From assembly GCF_014279795.1 (NCBI RefSeq), contig NZ_CP047945.1, positions 1,136,572-1,200,571 of the forward strand: a stretch of DNA of 64,000 nucleotides. The letters run 5' to 3'. The position numbers were made by a program, and so were the translations under genes. Numbering within the stretch: the stretch's first letter is position 1; each line of letters starts with the position of its first letter. Origin of the DNA: Synechococcus sp. PROS-7-1 (GTDB taxonomy: Bacteria; Cyanobacteriota; Cyanobacteriia; PCC-6307; Cyanobiaceae). The notes below the pieces were generated by a model, which saw only the letters and a list, made by a program, of their open reading frames with translations, did no database searches and was not told where the DNA came from. Shown here in pieces: positions 35,398 through 43,341 of this stretch.

Positions 35398-36852
35398 TCA
35401 GGGCAGAGGAGGGGGAAGAAGCGGAGGCGGTGGTGCTCCCACCATCCCATCAGCAGGATTTTGGGCGTTGTCATCAGCATCGGCGGTGACAACGTCTGTT
35501 AGGTCGTTTTCAGCAGGCGACCCTTGAGTCTCCTCCCTCAAGCGAGGCTCGATCACTTCCGGTGGGGGGAGGTCTGGAGGTAGATCGGTCTCAATCGGTG
35601 GAAGCGACGGCTCCAGCGGTGCTTCCAAATCGTCCCCAAGGGGCTGTTCGAGCAGCACCAAGGGATCAGCGGTAATCGGCGGCTCCGGAAGTGGAGAACG
35701 GTTCCTGATCCCCGGCGTCGTCGGTTGTGCTGTATCGGACTCGCGGGACGACGGTTTCGGCGCCCAGATCATCCGGGCGATGGGTTCGACCCCCTGTTCC
35801 ATCACCCGGTTGAGACCAGCCAGCGCTCGATCAGCCAAGCGCGTTCCAGCCATCTGAACACAATCGGCAGGGCCATTGCAGGACGCCTGTGACTGCAGAC
35901 GCTCTGAGAGGTTGGCGACCAGTCCTCCCTGCAGCTGATTGCGTCGCTCACTCAGCCGCAGCAGGTAGGGGACGTGCACAAAACTGGTTGCTCCGCCGCT
36001 AATCCAGTTGGCATCTTCTTCCGTGAATCCCTTCACCCCAGGAATGATCAGACGACTCTTGGAGGCATGGTCGGGCATGTAGGCCGCAACCAAGCCCCGG
36101 CGCCGTGCGAGTTCTCTGGTTTGTTCCAATGTGAGGCCGTCCTTGCTCATCAGCATTTCCAGCCGTCCGTCACTGCGCAGGCCGAAGATCATCCTGATCC
36201 GAGGCAGGTAGTAACGGATTCTTTGCCCCATGCTGATGCTGTAAGCACCTTTGTAGCTGTCAGGGGGCTGTTCAAGATCGTTGTAAACGCTGTGCAGCCC
36301 ACCGATGAACATGTCGTAGGTCTGCTCACGTTCAGGGGTGAGTTCCCCGTAGCCAAAGTCCACGCGTCCGTCGTCACGGATTCCAACGAAGGCCCTCTGC
36401 CGAGACGCTGTGCGGTTTCGTCCCCGCCAGATGCGTTGACCGAATTTCAGATCCCCCAAAGGAACGGTGATCTCTTGCCCACCGCTATCGATGTGTCGCT
36501 CATACATCGGCCCGGACACGTAAGCCAACGCGGCTGAGTCCTCAAAGGCATCCTGCTCGCGATCCCAGCCCTCGAGCAGACCAAGCCTGACTTTGCGTGG
36601 GTCGAAATCAAGGGCATACACCTCATCATCAGGTTGATACCTGAAGGGGCCAAGTGCGTCTCCTTCGAGCTCTTGGTCGGTGCGTGGTGAGAGGCCTGGA
36701 TCGGGCGTCCCTGGTGCAAGCGCCAGCAAACCTGCGAAGACGGCGACTGGGAATCCGAGAATCAGCCATCGTTTGCGACCGCTAAGCCTCTTCCGTCGTT
36801 GCTGACGTCTCCGACGTCCCTTGCCGGTTGCGGGCGCAATGTTCCGTTTCAC
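35398..36852 (-). CDS. Membrane-anchored hypothetical protein with Pro-rich tail
   Basis: 484 residues from a GTG at 36852, which overlaps the upstream pdeM-like stop by four bases (GTGA). The ATG at 36927 would overlap it by 79. A very basic leader (KGRRRRQQRRKRLSGRKRW) precedes one TM helix (LILGFPVAVFAGLLALAPG). The middle (RAFVGIRDDGRVDFGYGELT, IFGLRSDGRLEMLMSKDGLT, TREL) faintly resembles phosphodiester glycosidase-type domains. The C-terminal ~110 residues are Pro/Glu-rich (EPSLPPIETDLPPDLPPPEV). Function not assigned. Confidence 0.65.
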   Translation of the reverse strand: MKRNIAPATGKGRRRRQQRRKRLSGRKRWLILGFPVAVFAGLLALAPGTPDPGLSPRTDQELEGDALGPFRYQPDDEVYALDFDPRKVRLGLLEGWDREQDAFEDSAALAYVSGPMYERHIDSGGQEITVPLGDLKFGQRIWRGRNRTASRQRAFVGIRDDGRVDFGYGELTPEREQTYDMFIGGLHSVYNDLEQPPDSYKGAYSISMGQRIRYYLPRIRMIFGLRSDGRLEMLMSKDGLTLEQTRELARRRGLVAAYMPDHASKSRLIIPGVKGFTEEDANWISGGATSFVHVPYLLRLSERRNQLQGGLVANLSERLQSQASCNGPADCVQMAGTRLADRALAGLNRVMEQGVEPIARMIWAPKPSSRESDTAQPTTPGIRNRSPLPEPPITADPLVLLEQPLGDDLEAPLEPSLPPIETDLPPDLPPPEVIEPRLREETQGSPAENDLTDVVTADADDNAQNPADGMVGAPPPPLLPPPLP

Positions 36853-37571
36853 CGGGCTTGCCGTCGCTTTCTTGGTTGGGGTTCGGGAGTAAGCCAAGGA
36901 ACGATGGCGCCCTCCGCCACCAGCCATTTGCGGTAACGGTGACCGCAGTCATGCCCTCCCGTCAACTCTCCGAAGGCAGGAATCAGCATTCGCTGCTCGT
37001 GTTCGTCGTAGGCGAAACAAGGAAGTCGCAGGCGATCAGCACCTTGGCGCAGGGTTGCCGTTGGATGAATATGGCCGCAAATATTGAGCAGGTCTGCCGT
37101 GGCTGGGCCGTTTTCCGGCTCGTGGCTTAGCCAGAGACTGCCCAGACGGAAGGACGATTGTCGAGGAAGCATCGTCATTCGAAGATCCCTGTCGTGATTG
37201 CCTCCAACCAGGAGAATCTGAGTTTCAAGCCGTTCAGACAACGTGGCCAGGTCGCTCATCAATCGAGGGGTGAGCCCCTGGCGACCGTGGATCAGATCGC
37301 CCAGGATGATGATCCTCTCGGGGCTGCAGCTGGTGCAGATTTCCTCAAGACGCCCCAGTGTTCCGCGATCTTCATCACTCGGCACGGGTATCCCAAAGGC
37401 CTGAAACACCTCTGCCTTGCCAAGGTGGAGATCAGCGACCAGAAGGTCTCGGCTCGCCTCTCTCCAGATCCCTCGATCTGGCAGAAGCACCAGTTGCTCA
37501 TCCCGCCAACGCCAGATGCAGCCGCCCGCAGGAATCGCTGAGTCTGCTTCTGTAGCGTCGATGGCAGCCAA
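36849..37571 (-). CDS. pdeM: Ligase-associated DNA damage response metallophosphoesterase
   Basis: 240 residues. Calcineurin-type metal motifs are in order: LLVADLHLGKAEVFQAFG, IIILGDLIHGRQG, LVGGNHDRDLRM and ICGHIHPTATLR. The lead-in WRDEQLVLLPDRGIWREASR is characteristic of the metallophosphoesterases that accompany ATP-dependent DNA ligases. The chosen TTG start at 37571 has a strong GGGAGG site just upstream, and no ATG lies between it and 37700. The ligase, helicase and exonuclease partners sit 10-19 kb away on the same strand. Confidence 0.85.
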   Translation of the reverse strand: MAAIDATEADSAIPAGGCIWRWRDEQLVLLPDRGIWREASRDLLVADLHLGKAEVFQAFGIPVPSDEDRGTLGRLEEICTSCSPERIIILGDLIHGRQGLTPRLMSDLATLSERLETQILLVGGNHDRDLRMTMLPRQSSFRLGSLWLSHEPENGPATADLLNICGHIHPTATLRQGADRLRLPCFAYDEHEQRMLIPAFGELTGGHDCGHRYRKWLVAEGAIVPWLTPEPQPRKRRQAR

Positions 37572-37616
37572 TGAGCCTCCCGATCGTCCATTCTCAACGC
37601 ATTGTGGGTCGGTTGA

Positions 37617-37805
37617 ATGGCGAGTGCTTCCCAACCCCTTGCTCCTGCAGGAGAAACCCTGTACTGGCTCCAGCGTCGGCTGATGTCCCTCGAGCGGCAA
37701 GAACGTTTCGAATGTGCGTATGCCTTGCGGATGGAGGTTGCTGAGTGGATTCTCGGAGCTGAAGATGGCAACCTCAGGGTTCCACGGTTTCCAGAGTCTC
37801 TATGA
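37617..37805 (+). CDS. Small conserved-looking hypothetical protein
   Basis: 62 residues, soluble, helical (ETLYWLQRRLMSLERQERFE, CAYALRMEVAEWILGAEDG). Its TGA overlaps the ATG of a 27-codon membrane ORF by four bases, an arrangement typical of real coupled genes. Divergent from the pdeM-like gene by 45 bases. Function unknown. Confidence 0.6.
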   Translation: MASASQPLAPAGETLYWLQRRLMSLERQERFECAYALRMEVAEWILGAEDGNLRVPRFPESL

Positions 37806-37885
37806 CACTTGCCTTGCTTCTGGCTTTGCTCGGTTCGCTGGTTGCTATGGGCTTCATCGTGAGACGGCTTGAGCGCAACGGTTGA
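37802..37885 (+). CDS. 27-residue single-TM peptide
   Basis: ATGA overlap with the preceding gene leads to a 27-codon frame: a hydrophobic helix (TLALLLALLGSLVAMGFIV) followed by a basic end (RRLERNG). Size and layout resemble the small single-helix subunits found with photosystems, cytochrome b6f or NDH-1, or a leader for the channel gene five bases downstream. No family assignment is possible by eye. Confidence 0.5.
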   Translation: MTLALLLALLGSLVAMGFIVRRLERNG

Positions 37886-37889
37886 GGCG

Positions 37890-38960
37890 GTGAAAGTGAA
37901 GGTTGCATTCCTTTTGGCAGGGCTGACGGCGCTTGTTTGGCCTGGTGATGCTCTGGCCCAAACGCTTCGCGTGGGAGTGAGTGGTTCTCCTCCCTTCGTA
38001 ATGAAGGATGGCATCGCCCTGGAGGGGATCAGTCTTCAGATCTGGGATGAGACGGCGGATCGTTTGAACCGCCCCTACGAGCTGATCCAGTTTCCAACGA
38101 CGGAAGCCAATATCGATGCCGTGGTGAATGGAAAGGTGGATCTGGCCATTGGGCCGATCAGCATCACCCCCGGACGTTTGGCCAACCCCAAGATCGACTT
38201 CACCCAGCCTTATTTCCACGGAACGGAAGATCTGCTGCTGCCCTTGCGAGCTCCGAGTCTTCTGGCTCGGCTTCGTCCCTTTTTTGGTTGGGCGGCCTTG
38301 TCCTCAGCCGGGGGATTGATGCTGCTGTTGTTTCTGGTTGGAAATCTGATTTGGCTGGCGGAACGCCGGCGGAATGCCGCTCAGTTCCCGCGTCATTACC
38401 TCAAGGGTGTGGGCAATGGCATGTGGTTTGCCCTGGTCACGCTCACCACCGTGGGCTACGGCGATCGGGCTCCGCTTTCTAAAACCGGTCGAACCATTGC
38501 GGGCGTTTGGATGGTGATGTCGCTTCTGGCGCTCTCGTCGATCACGGCGGGCCTGGCCTCAGCCTTTACCGTTTCGCTCTCTCGGCTTGACCCCACAGCG
38601 ATTCGCGAAAGCTCGGATCTACGGGGCAAGACTGTTGCCGTTGTGAATGGCACGACCAGCCAAACCTGGGCGAAGATCTATGGCGCTCGCGCGAAGTCTG
38701 CCTCAACTCTGAACGAGGCCATTGCGCTGCTGGGCAAGGGAACCGTTGATGGGGTTCTTTTCGATGGTGCGCCTTTGCGTTATTACCTTCAGCAAAATCC
38801 CGAGGCGCCCTACAAGATTGCGCCATTCAGCCTGGCCAATCAGACCTACGGTTTTGTTCTGCCGATGGACAGTCCGTTGCGGACTCCGATTGATGTGGTG
38901 TTGCTCGATATGCAGCGCAAGGGAGAGGTCAAAAAGATCACAGACTCTCTTTTGCAGTAA
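37890..38960 (+). CDS. GluR0-like ligand-gated potassium channel
   Basis: 356 residues. After a signal peptide (VAFLLAGLTALVWPGDALAQ) comes a bacterial solute-binding lobe (LRVGVSGSPPFVMKDGIALE). A two-TM potassium pore module is inserted (AALSSAGGLMLLLFLVGNLI; pore loop LVTLTTVGYGDRAPLSKTGR at about 187-192; then VWMVMSLLALSSITAGLASA). The second ligand lobe follows (LRGKTVAVVNGTTSQTWAKI). The TVGYGD filter predicts K+ selectivity and amino-acid gating. The GTG at 37890 was preferred over TTG 37869, which overlaps the peptide gene. Confidence 0.9.
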   Translation: MKVKVAFLLAGLTALVWPGDALAQTLRVGVSGSPPFVMKDGIALEGISLQIWDETADRLNRPYELIQFPTTEANIDAVVNGKVDLAIGPISITPGRLANPKIDFTQPYFHGTEDLLLPLRAPSLLARLRPFFGWAALSSAGGLMLLLFLVGNLIWLAERRRNAAQFPRHYLKGVGNGMWFALVTLTTVGYGDRAPLSKTGRTIAGVWMVMSLLALSSITAGLASAFTVSLSRLDPTAIRESSDLRGKTVAVVNGTTSQTWAKIYGARAKSASTLNEAIALLGKGTVDGVLFDGAPLRYYLQQNPEAPYKIAPFSLANQTYGFVLPMDSPLRTPIDVVLLDMQRKGEVKKITDSLLQ

Positions 38961-38983
38961 CCGAGACCGGTCCAGTGCCGCCT

Positions 38984-39220
38984 TTATTGCAAGGGGCCAT
39001 GCCTGCGTAGGCCCTCCTCAATCAGAAAAGTGGCGAGGCTGCTGCAGCTTCTGCCTTCTGCCAGTGCCTGCTGCTTGAGTCGATTCATCACACCAGCGGG
39101 AAGGGTGACATTGACCCGTTCCGATTCAGCGGCTTCAGCGACCTGCCCGGCGGTGATCTCCTGATGCTCTGAACGCAGCTGTACTTGCAGCTCATGGAGC
39201 AAGGTCTGCAGGAATGACAC
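38984..39220 (-). CDS. Ribbon-helix-helix (CopG-like) protein
   Basis: 78 residues from GTG 39220. The C-terminal half has the RHH pattern: a beta strand (ERVNVTLPAGV) then helices MNRLKQQALAEGRSCSSLAT and FLIEEGLRRHG. The N-terminus is a short helix (LQTLLHELQVQLRSEHQE). Probable small DNA-binding regulator or antitoxin-type protein; no toxin gene lies adjacent. The CGTA repeats just upstream may be its operator. Confidence 0.75.
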   Translation of the reverse strand: MSFLQTLLHELQVQLRSEHQEITAGQVAEAAESERVNVTLPAGVMNRLKQQALAEGRSCSSLATFLIEEGLRRHGPLQ

Positions 39221-39235
39221 GTGGATGTTTCACTT

Positions 39236-39262
39236 GCGTAACGTAATCGTACCGCAATACGC
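39236..39262. promoter_or_regulatory. Candidate operator with iterated CGTA half-sites
   Basis: Between the divergent RHH and PPC-glutaredoxin genes the sequence holds CGTA at 39237, 39242 and 39248, and its complement TACG at 39258. The spacing of about 5-6 bases suits tandem RHH dimers. Seen directly; regulation is inferred. Confidence 0.4.
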
Positions 39263-39307
39263 TTCGGTTGGCTTGCTTTATTCTGTTGCGGCTCTCTCAG
39301 GGATTGC

Positions 39308-39907
39308 ATGGAGACTCTGACCCTCAAGCTGGAACCCGGTCAGGATCTTCACCAGTCCCTTCATCAACTTGCATCCGATCATCAGCTCAGCGGTTTCGTT
39401 CTGGGAGTTGTTGGCGATCTTTCAGCCGCTTGTTTTCAGTGCCCGGGGCAACCCAATCCCACCAGGATGCAAGGCATCCTGGAAGTGATCACTTTGAACG
39501 GCACGGTGTCTCCGCAGGGAGTTCACCTCCATCTCAGCCTCTCGGACGGAGCATGCCAGGTTTGGGGTGGACATCTCGAGCCAGGAACCATCGTGCACAG
39601 GGGCGTGCAGTTGATGGTCGGACTGAGTGAATTGCCAGGTCAGAGCTCACCAACAACCAGCAATGAACGGGTCGAGCTGGCCGTTCTCCCAGGGTGTCCC
39701 TGGTGCCATCGCGCACGCCAGCTTCTCGAACGGCATGCGGTTCCCCATCGCCTCATCTCCGTCGAGTCCGACAGCATATTTGAGGCCTGCTGGAGGCGCA
39801 GTGGGCTGCAGGTGTTTCCCCAGATTTTTGTTGATGGGGACTACTTCGGCGACTACACCGCCCTCCATCAGCTGCATCAGAGTGGCCAGATTGAGTCTCT
39901 GCGATGA
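39308..39907 (+). CDS. PPC (DUF296)-glutaredoxin fusion protein
   Basis: 199 residues in two parts. Residues 1-115 form a PPC/DUF296 domain (LTLKLEPGQDLHQSLHQLAS, FVLGVVGDLSAACFQCPGQP, GVHLHLSLSDGACQVWGGHL). Residues ~122-199 form a glutaredoxin-like domain with CPWC at 130-133 (VLPGCPWCHRARQLLERHAV), a cis-Pro in GLQVFPQIFVDGDYFG, and a C-terminal helix. PPC proteins are often DNA- or ligand-binding; joining one to a thiol domain suggests a redox-sensing switch. Four-base overlap with the next membrane gene. Confidence 0.85.
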   Translation: METLTLKLEPGQDLHQSLHQLASDHQLSGFVLGVVGDLSAACFQCPGQPNPTRMQGILEVITLNGTVSPQGVHLHLSLSDGACQVWGGHLEPGTIVHRGVQLMVGLSELPGQSSPTTSNERVELAVLPGCPWCHRARQLLERHAVPHRLISVESDSIFEACWRRSGLQVFPQIFVDGDYFGDYTALHQLHQSGQIESLR

Positions 39908-40116
39908 CTGAGTCGACTGACACCGATCTGTGGTCGCACAAGCCATGGTGGTGTCAGCCATGGACGATCGTTCTCACCGGCCTGCTCGTGGTGGGTGGCA
40001 GTTGGTTGGTGCTTCACCGGCTCTGGGTCACAGGCCCTGTGGCCTTGGTCGTGGGGTGCTGGTGGTTTCTCTTTCTCGTGATTGCACCCACCGCCTATCG
40101 CAATCAGTCGCGCTGA
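39904..40116 (+). CDS. DUF6737-like small membrane protein
   Basis: 70 residues with two TM helices. The opening DLWSHKPWWCQPWTIVLTGL, then GGSWLVLHRLWVTGPVALVV and WWFLFLVIAP, matches the cyanobacterial/plastid DUF6737 family. The ATG overlaps the PPC-glutaredoxin stop by four bases, so both are made from one message. Function unknown. Confidence 0.8.
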   Translation: MTESTDTDLWSHKPWWCQPWTIVLTGLLVVGGSWLVLHRLWVTGPVALVVGCWWFLFLVIAPTAYRNQSR

Positions 40117-40346
40117 GAAGCTCGAAAGCGATGCTTCTCCTCCAGTAATTCCCCTTCCAATTGTTCAATCAGTTGCGTGACCAGCGCTTGGAACTCAGGC
40201 TGGCATCCGCGGAATGCTGCCTTATGCCGGATCGGTTCATTGCGCGTGCGCAGATCGGTCAGCATCAGCTGGAGAGCATCGATTCTGGCGTTGCTGTTCA
40301 AAACGTCACGTCTCGCGCGAGGCGAGGTTATGACACCGGGCGCCAC
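40104..40346 (-). CDS. Conserved-looking hypothetical protein
   Basis: 80 residues from GTG 40346, mostly helical (NARIDALQLMLTDLRTRNEP, FQALVTQLIEQLEGELLEEK). No family recognised. Three bases after the porin stop and overlapping DUF6737 at its 3' end by 13 bases; may be read through from the porin transcript. Confidence 0.55.
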   Translation of the reverse strand: MAPGVITSPRARRDVLNSNARIDALQLMLTDLRTRNEPIRHKAAFRGCQPEFQALVTQLIEQLEGELLEEKHRFRASQRD

Positions 40347-40349
40347 AGA

Positions 40350-41831
40350 TCAGAATCTCAGGGTTGTTTTCAGCAAGGCGCCAAGCTGACTCAGGGATGT
40401 GCCTTGGGGCGTATCTGCTCCCAGGGGGCGGCTGAGGTAGAAGAGCGCGGGCGTGACGCTGATCGCGTCTGAAACCTGAACCATCATCCAGCCCTCCATG
40501 GCGAAACCGGCGTCGTCGGGAGTCGCCCCTCCCTTCAGAGCCGTCGCAAAGATCGGTTGGCCGACGGCCAGCCCCATGGATGTGTCTTCAAACAGCCAAT
40601 CGCTCCACTGCAAAGCCACCGTCCATGACTGGGAGATCGACACCAGCCCATCGCTCTTCACCGTTTTGCGATAGCGCGTGCTGTTCCACCCCCACCCGGC
40701 GCTGACCGATGGGACCCATCCATCATCGGGGGGTTGCCAGTACCCGCTCAAGGCCGTGCCTGTGGTGATGCCGGGTTGGTTGAAGCTGCGCAGGGTGAAA
40801 GGACTGGCGTAATCAATGATGTTGAAACCGTTCTGGATGGTCGCCAGCGCTGCGGCGATTCCCCAGGTGTCCGTGGCCCAGCCCACCTGCGCGGTGGCAC
40901 TGCTGCCTGCGTCCACCCCGATCATTCCCGACCCGGAAAAACCGTTCTCGCCGTTTCCGGCGATGTAGTTAAGGCTGAAGCTCAGCGGTCCTCGTTCCCA
41001 CATCACACCACCACCGGCGCCGAGATTGCTGCTGTAAGCCCCTGAAGCTCCTGCCTGGGTGAACAGATCCAGCACCGTGTCGTCTGGGTAGACACTGGGC
41101 CACATCGCCAGCATCACGCTCTGGTTCACACGGCTACCGACGGTGAACGTCCAGTCCTCACCCACTGGGAACTGATACCAGGCGCGATTGACTCCGAGGC
41201 GGTCTGGGAAAGGCCCTTGCTGAAAAGCCACTTCCAATTCCGAGAGTTGGCTGGGTCCACCTCCTCCGAAGGTGTTTTGGTCTGAATCGAGATCGCCAGC
41301 TCTCAGCCGGAGATTAAGCAGATCCTTGCCCGTGAAGCTCGTGCGCAGGATCAGCTTCTCGTCGTAGCCAAAGGCCGATGCTCCAAAGGTGCTGCGAATG
41401 TCGTTGCGCAGCGTGTCGGAGGTGCCTGCGAAGGCATTGCCTCCGACGATGAACGTGGTGACTCCCTTCAACCGCGTTGTCGGAGAGAACGCTGTGGCTT
41501 CGAGACTGTTGACGGCTTCATCCAGGCGATTCAGCCGATGGTTGCGCAGCTGAAGCAGTTCATTGCTGAGTTCGCTGATCAATCTCTGGATTGCTTCATG
41601 GTCCGATCCCTGACGCTGCACACAGTCCTCAAGCTCTGCGGCCGCCTGAAGACGATTCAGTGCCCGTTCTGGAGCGATCTCTGCTGTGCAGCCCGCGCTC
41701 TGGAGCAGCTGCTCGAGGTAGGGCGCCACAGGTGCAGACGCAGGGGTTCCTGCGGCCATCTCTGAGTGAGCCGCGCTGGTGTTCAACACGCTCAGGAGGC
41801 CATAAAGCGCTAGGGGCACTAGGCGTTTCAT
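40350..41831 (-). CDS. Iron-uptake/OprB-like cyanobacterial porin
   Basis: 493 residues from ATG 41831 with a signal peptide (LVPLALYGLLSVLNTSAAHS). A remnant SLH-like and helical region (YLEQLLQSAGCTAEIAPERA, HEAIQRLISELSNELLQLRN) precedes a beta-barrel rich in alternating strands (NEDWTFTVGSRV-like turns, LSLNYIAG). It ends in the outer-membrane terminal motif LGALLKTTLRF with C-terminal Phe. It lacks a full-length SLH domain of the usual Synechococcus porins. Overlap-free spacing of 26 bases after the ABC ATPase. Confidence 0.85.
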   Translation of the reverse strand: MKRLVPLALYGLLSVLNTSAAHSEMAAGTPASAPVAPYLEQLLQSAGCTAEIAPERALNRLQAAAELEDCVQRQGSDHEAIQRLISELSNELLQLRNHRLNRLDEAVNSLEATAFSPTTRLKGVTTFIVGGNAFAGTSDTLRNDIRSTFGASAFGYDEKLILRTSFTGKDLLNLRLRAGDLDSDQNTFGGGGPSQLSELEVAFQQGPFPDRLGVNRAWYQFPVGEDWTFTVGSRVNQSVMLAMWPSVYPDDTVLDLFTQAGASGAYSSNLGAGGGVMWERGPLSFSLNYIAGNGENGFSGSGMIGVDAGSSATAQVGWATDTWGIAAALATIQNGFNIIDYASPFTLRSFNQPGITTGTALSGYWQPPDDGWVPSVSAGWGWNSTRYRKTVKSDGLVSISQSWTVALQWSDWLFEDTSMGLAVGQPIFATALKGGATPDDAGFAMEGWMMVQVSDAISVTPALFYLSRPLGADTPQGTSLSQLGALLKTTLRF

Positions 41832-41857
41832 CACCTCTTCGCACTCTGTCGCAAGGG

Positions 41858-42667
41858 TCATGCCGGCAGCACCTGACGGTAACCACCGGCTTCCAAAACC
41901 TTCAAGGGCGTCTGGAACAGATCTGACAGCACGCGGTCGTTGAGCACCTCGACGGGTGCACCATCCACAACGACACCTCCTTGGCGCATTCCCACCACTC
42001 GGGTGATCTCGGGAATGATCGAATCGATCTGGTGGGTGATCACGATCACCGTGGTTCCCATGCGGCAGAGCTGTCTGAGCTGAGCCAGCAACCCGTGCCG
42101 AGCCCGCAGGTCGAGGGCATTGGTTGGTTCATCGAGGACCAACACCTGCGGTTGATGCACCATGGCTCTGGCAATCAGCACTCTGCGTTTCTGGCCATCG
42201 GACAGGCTCCCGAATCGGCAGTTGTCCAGATCTGACAGGTTGAATTGCTCCAACACGTCAGCGGATTGTTGAATTTGCTCAGCGGTGGGATGAAGTCCGC
42301 GTCTGAGACCGATGGCTCCAAAGAAGGCGGAGAGCATCAGCTCATGGCAGGGCATTGCGTTGGGGATGCGCTGCTGCAGTTCCGTATCCAACACTCCCAG
42401 ACGCTCACGTAGGGACCAGAGATTGATGTGTTCCTCTCCGAAGAGCCGCAGGTGGGACTGCGGTTGAACCACGGGATGAAGGCAACGGCTGATGAGCTTC
42501 ACGAGGGTGCTTTTGCCGGCACCGTTCGGTCCGAGAATCGCTGTGGATTCGCCAATCCAGAGACGCAGAGACAAGTCTTCGACAATGCGTTGACCACCAG
42601 CCCAAGCCTCGATGGCTTGGAGCTCCAGCCAAGGTGGGTCTTGCCGGCTTGCGTGCGGAAGGTCCAT
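41858..42667 (-). CDS. ABC transporter ATP-binding protein (solitary)
   Basis: 269 residues from ATG 42667; the open frame extends further but is antisense to another gene. Walker A AILGPNGAGKSTLVKLISRC, signature LSDGQKRRVLIARAMVHQPQ, Walker B VLVLDEPTNALDLRARHG and the switch His VIVITHQ are present. No permease gene is adjacent; the porin downstream (minus strand) could be linked. Resembles the ATPases of metal or photorepair systems, but substrate unknown. Confidence 0.9.
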   Translation of the reverse strand: MDLPHASRQDPPWLELQAIEAWAGGQRIVEDLSLRLWIGESTAILGPNGAGKSTLVKLISRCLHPVVQPQSHLRLFGEEHINLWSLRERLGVLDTELQQRIPNAMPCHELMLSAFFGAIGLRRGLHPTAEQIQQSADVLEQFNLSDLDNCRFGSLSDGQKRRVLIARAMVHQPQVLVLDEPTNALDLRARHGLLAQLRQLCRMGTTVIVITHQIDSIIPEITRVVGMRQGGVVVDGAPVEVLNDRVLSDLFQTPLKVLEAGGYRQVLPA

Positions 42668-42702
42668 GGGGTGATTGTGGCGGCTGAGCCGATGGGATCT
42701 CG

Positions 42703-42918
42703 ATGACCAGCCGCTGCAGCCGATGCGGATCCACCAGTTTCCGCGCCGATCGTTCTCTCGGTGGTCGTCTTGTTTGTTCCCATTGCGGAACGCCTGCAGA
42801 TCAACGCGTGGGAGGGATGCGCAGACCTGCGGTTCCCTCTCGCAGGAAGGGGCTTGCTTTCTGGTTGGTCGTCGCAGCGATCGCATTGCTGCTCGTGATC
42901 GTGATTCAGTCGCTGTGA
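42703..42918 (+). CDS. Zinc-ribbon small membrane protein
   Basis: 71 residues: a four-Cys zinc ribbon (CSRCGSTSFRADRSLGGRLV, then CSHCG), a short linker and one C-terminal TM helix (LAFWLVVAAIALLLVIVIQ). Common in cyanobacteria; function unknown. Divergent from the ABC ATPase by 35 bases. Confidence 0.8.
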   Translation: MTSRCSRCGSTSFRADRSLGGRLVCSHCGTPADQRVGGMRRPAVPSRRKGLAFWLVVAAIALLLVIVIQSL

Positions 42919-43334
42919 TCGATCGCGTCGAGCTTGACTGTCAAGAGAGTCAGCGTTGGCGCCAGCGGACGGGTTTGTTTCAGCTTCGGGCTGAGAATTC
43001 GGCCAGATCTTAGTTCTGCCGCAGTGGCCAGAACCATGTCTTGGCCTTCATTCAGTTCAAGCTGGTGCAGGTCTTTCTGGAGCTCACCAACGAACACGTG
43101 GGCTGTGCGGATGGCGGTGCAGTGGTTGAACCAAAGCCGGAGGTTGACGGGGCACCAGCCGATCTCCTCCTCCAGCTCCCGGCGCAGAGCCGTCTCTGGG
43201 GATTCTCCTTGTTCCAGATGGCCGCCGAAGAGTCCCCAGCAACCCGGTGCAGCGATGCCATCGATGTCATCGCGGAGTTGCAGCAGCCAGCGATCACGCT
43301 GGCGCAACATGGCCAGGGCAACAGCGAAAGGCAT
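42906..43334 (-). CDS. Nudix hydrolase
   Basis: 142 residues from ATG 43334 (MPFAVALAMLRQRDRWLLQL). The Nudix box is complete: GGHLEQGESPETALRRELEE followed by EIGW. Cleaves a nucleoside diphosphate-X compound; the substrate cannot be told. A longer frame reaching 43382 overlaps the adjacent small exported gene and was not used. Confidence 0.92.
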   Translation of the reverse strand: MPFAVALAMLRQRDRWLLQLRDDIDGIAAPGCWGLFGGHLEQGESPETALRRELEEEIGWCPVNLRLWFNHCTAIRTAHVFVGELQKDLHQLELNEGQDMVLATAAELRSGRILSPKLKQTRPLAPTLTLLTVKLDAIDHSD

Positions 43335-43341
43335 GGACAGC

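Noticed and set aside
36853-36927. Longer start (ATG 36927) of the Pro-rich protein
   Set aside because: Would overlap the upstream gene by 79 bases; the GTGA junction at 36852 is far more typical.
42668-42886. N-terminal extension of the ABC ATPase
   Set aside because: Low-complexity Arg/Ser residues antisense to the zinc-ribbon gene; ATG 42667 gives a normal length.
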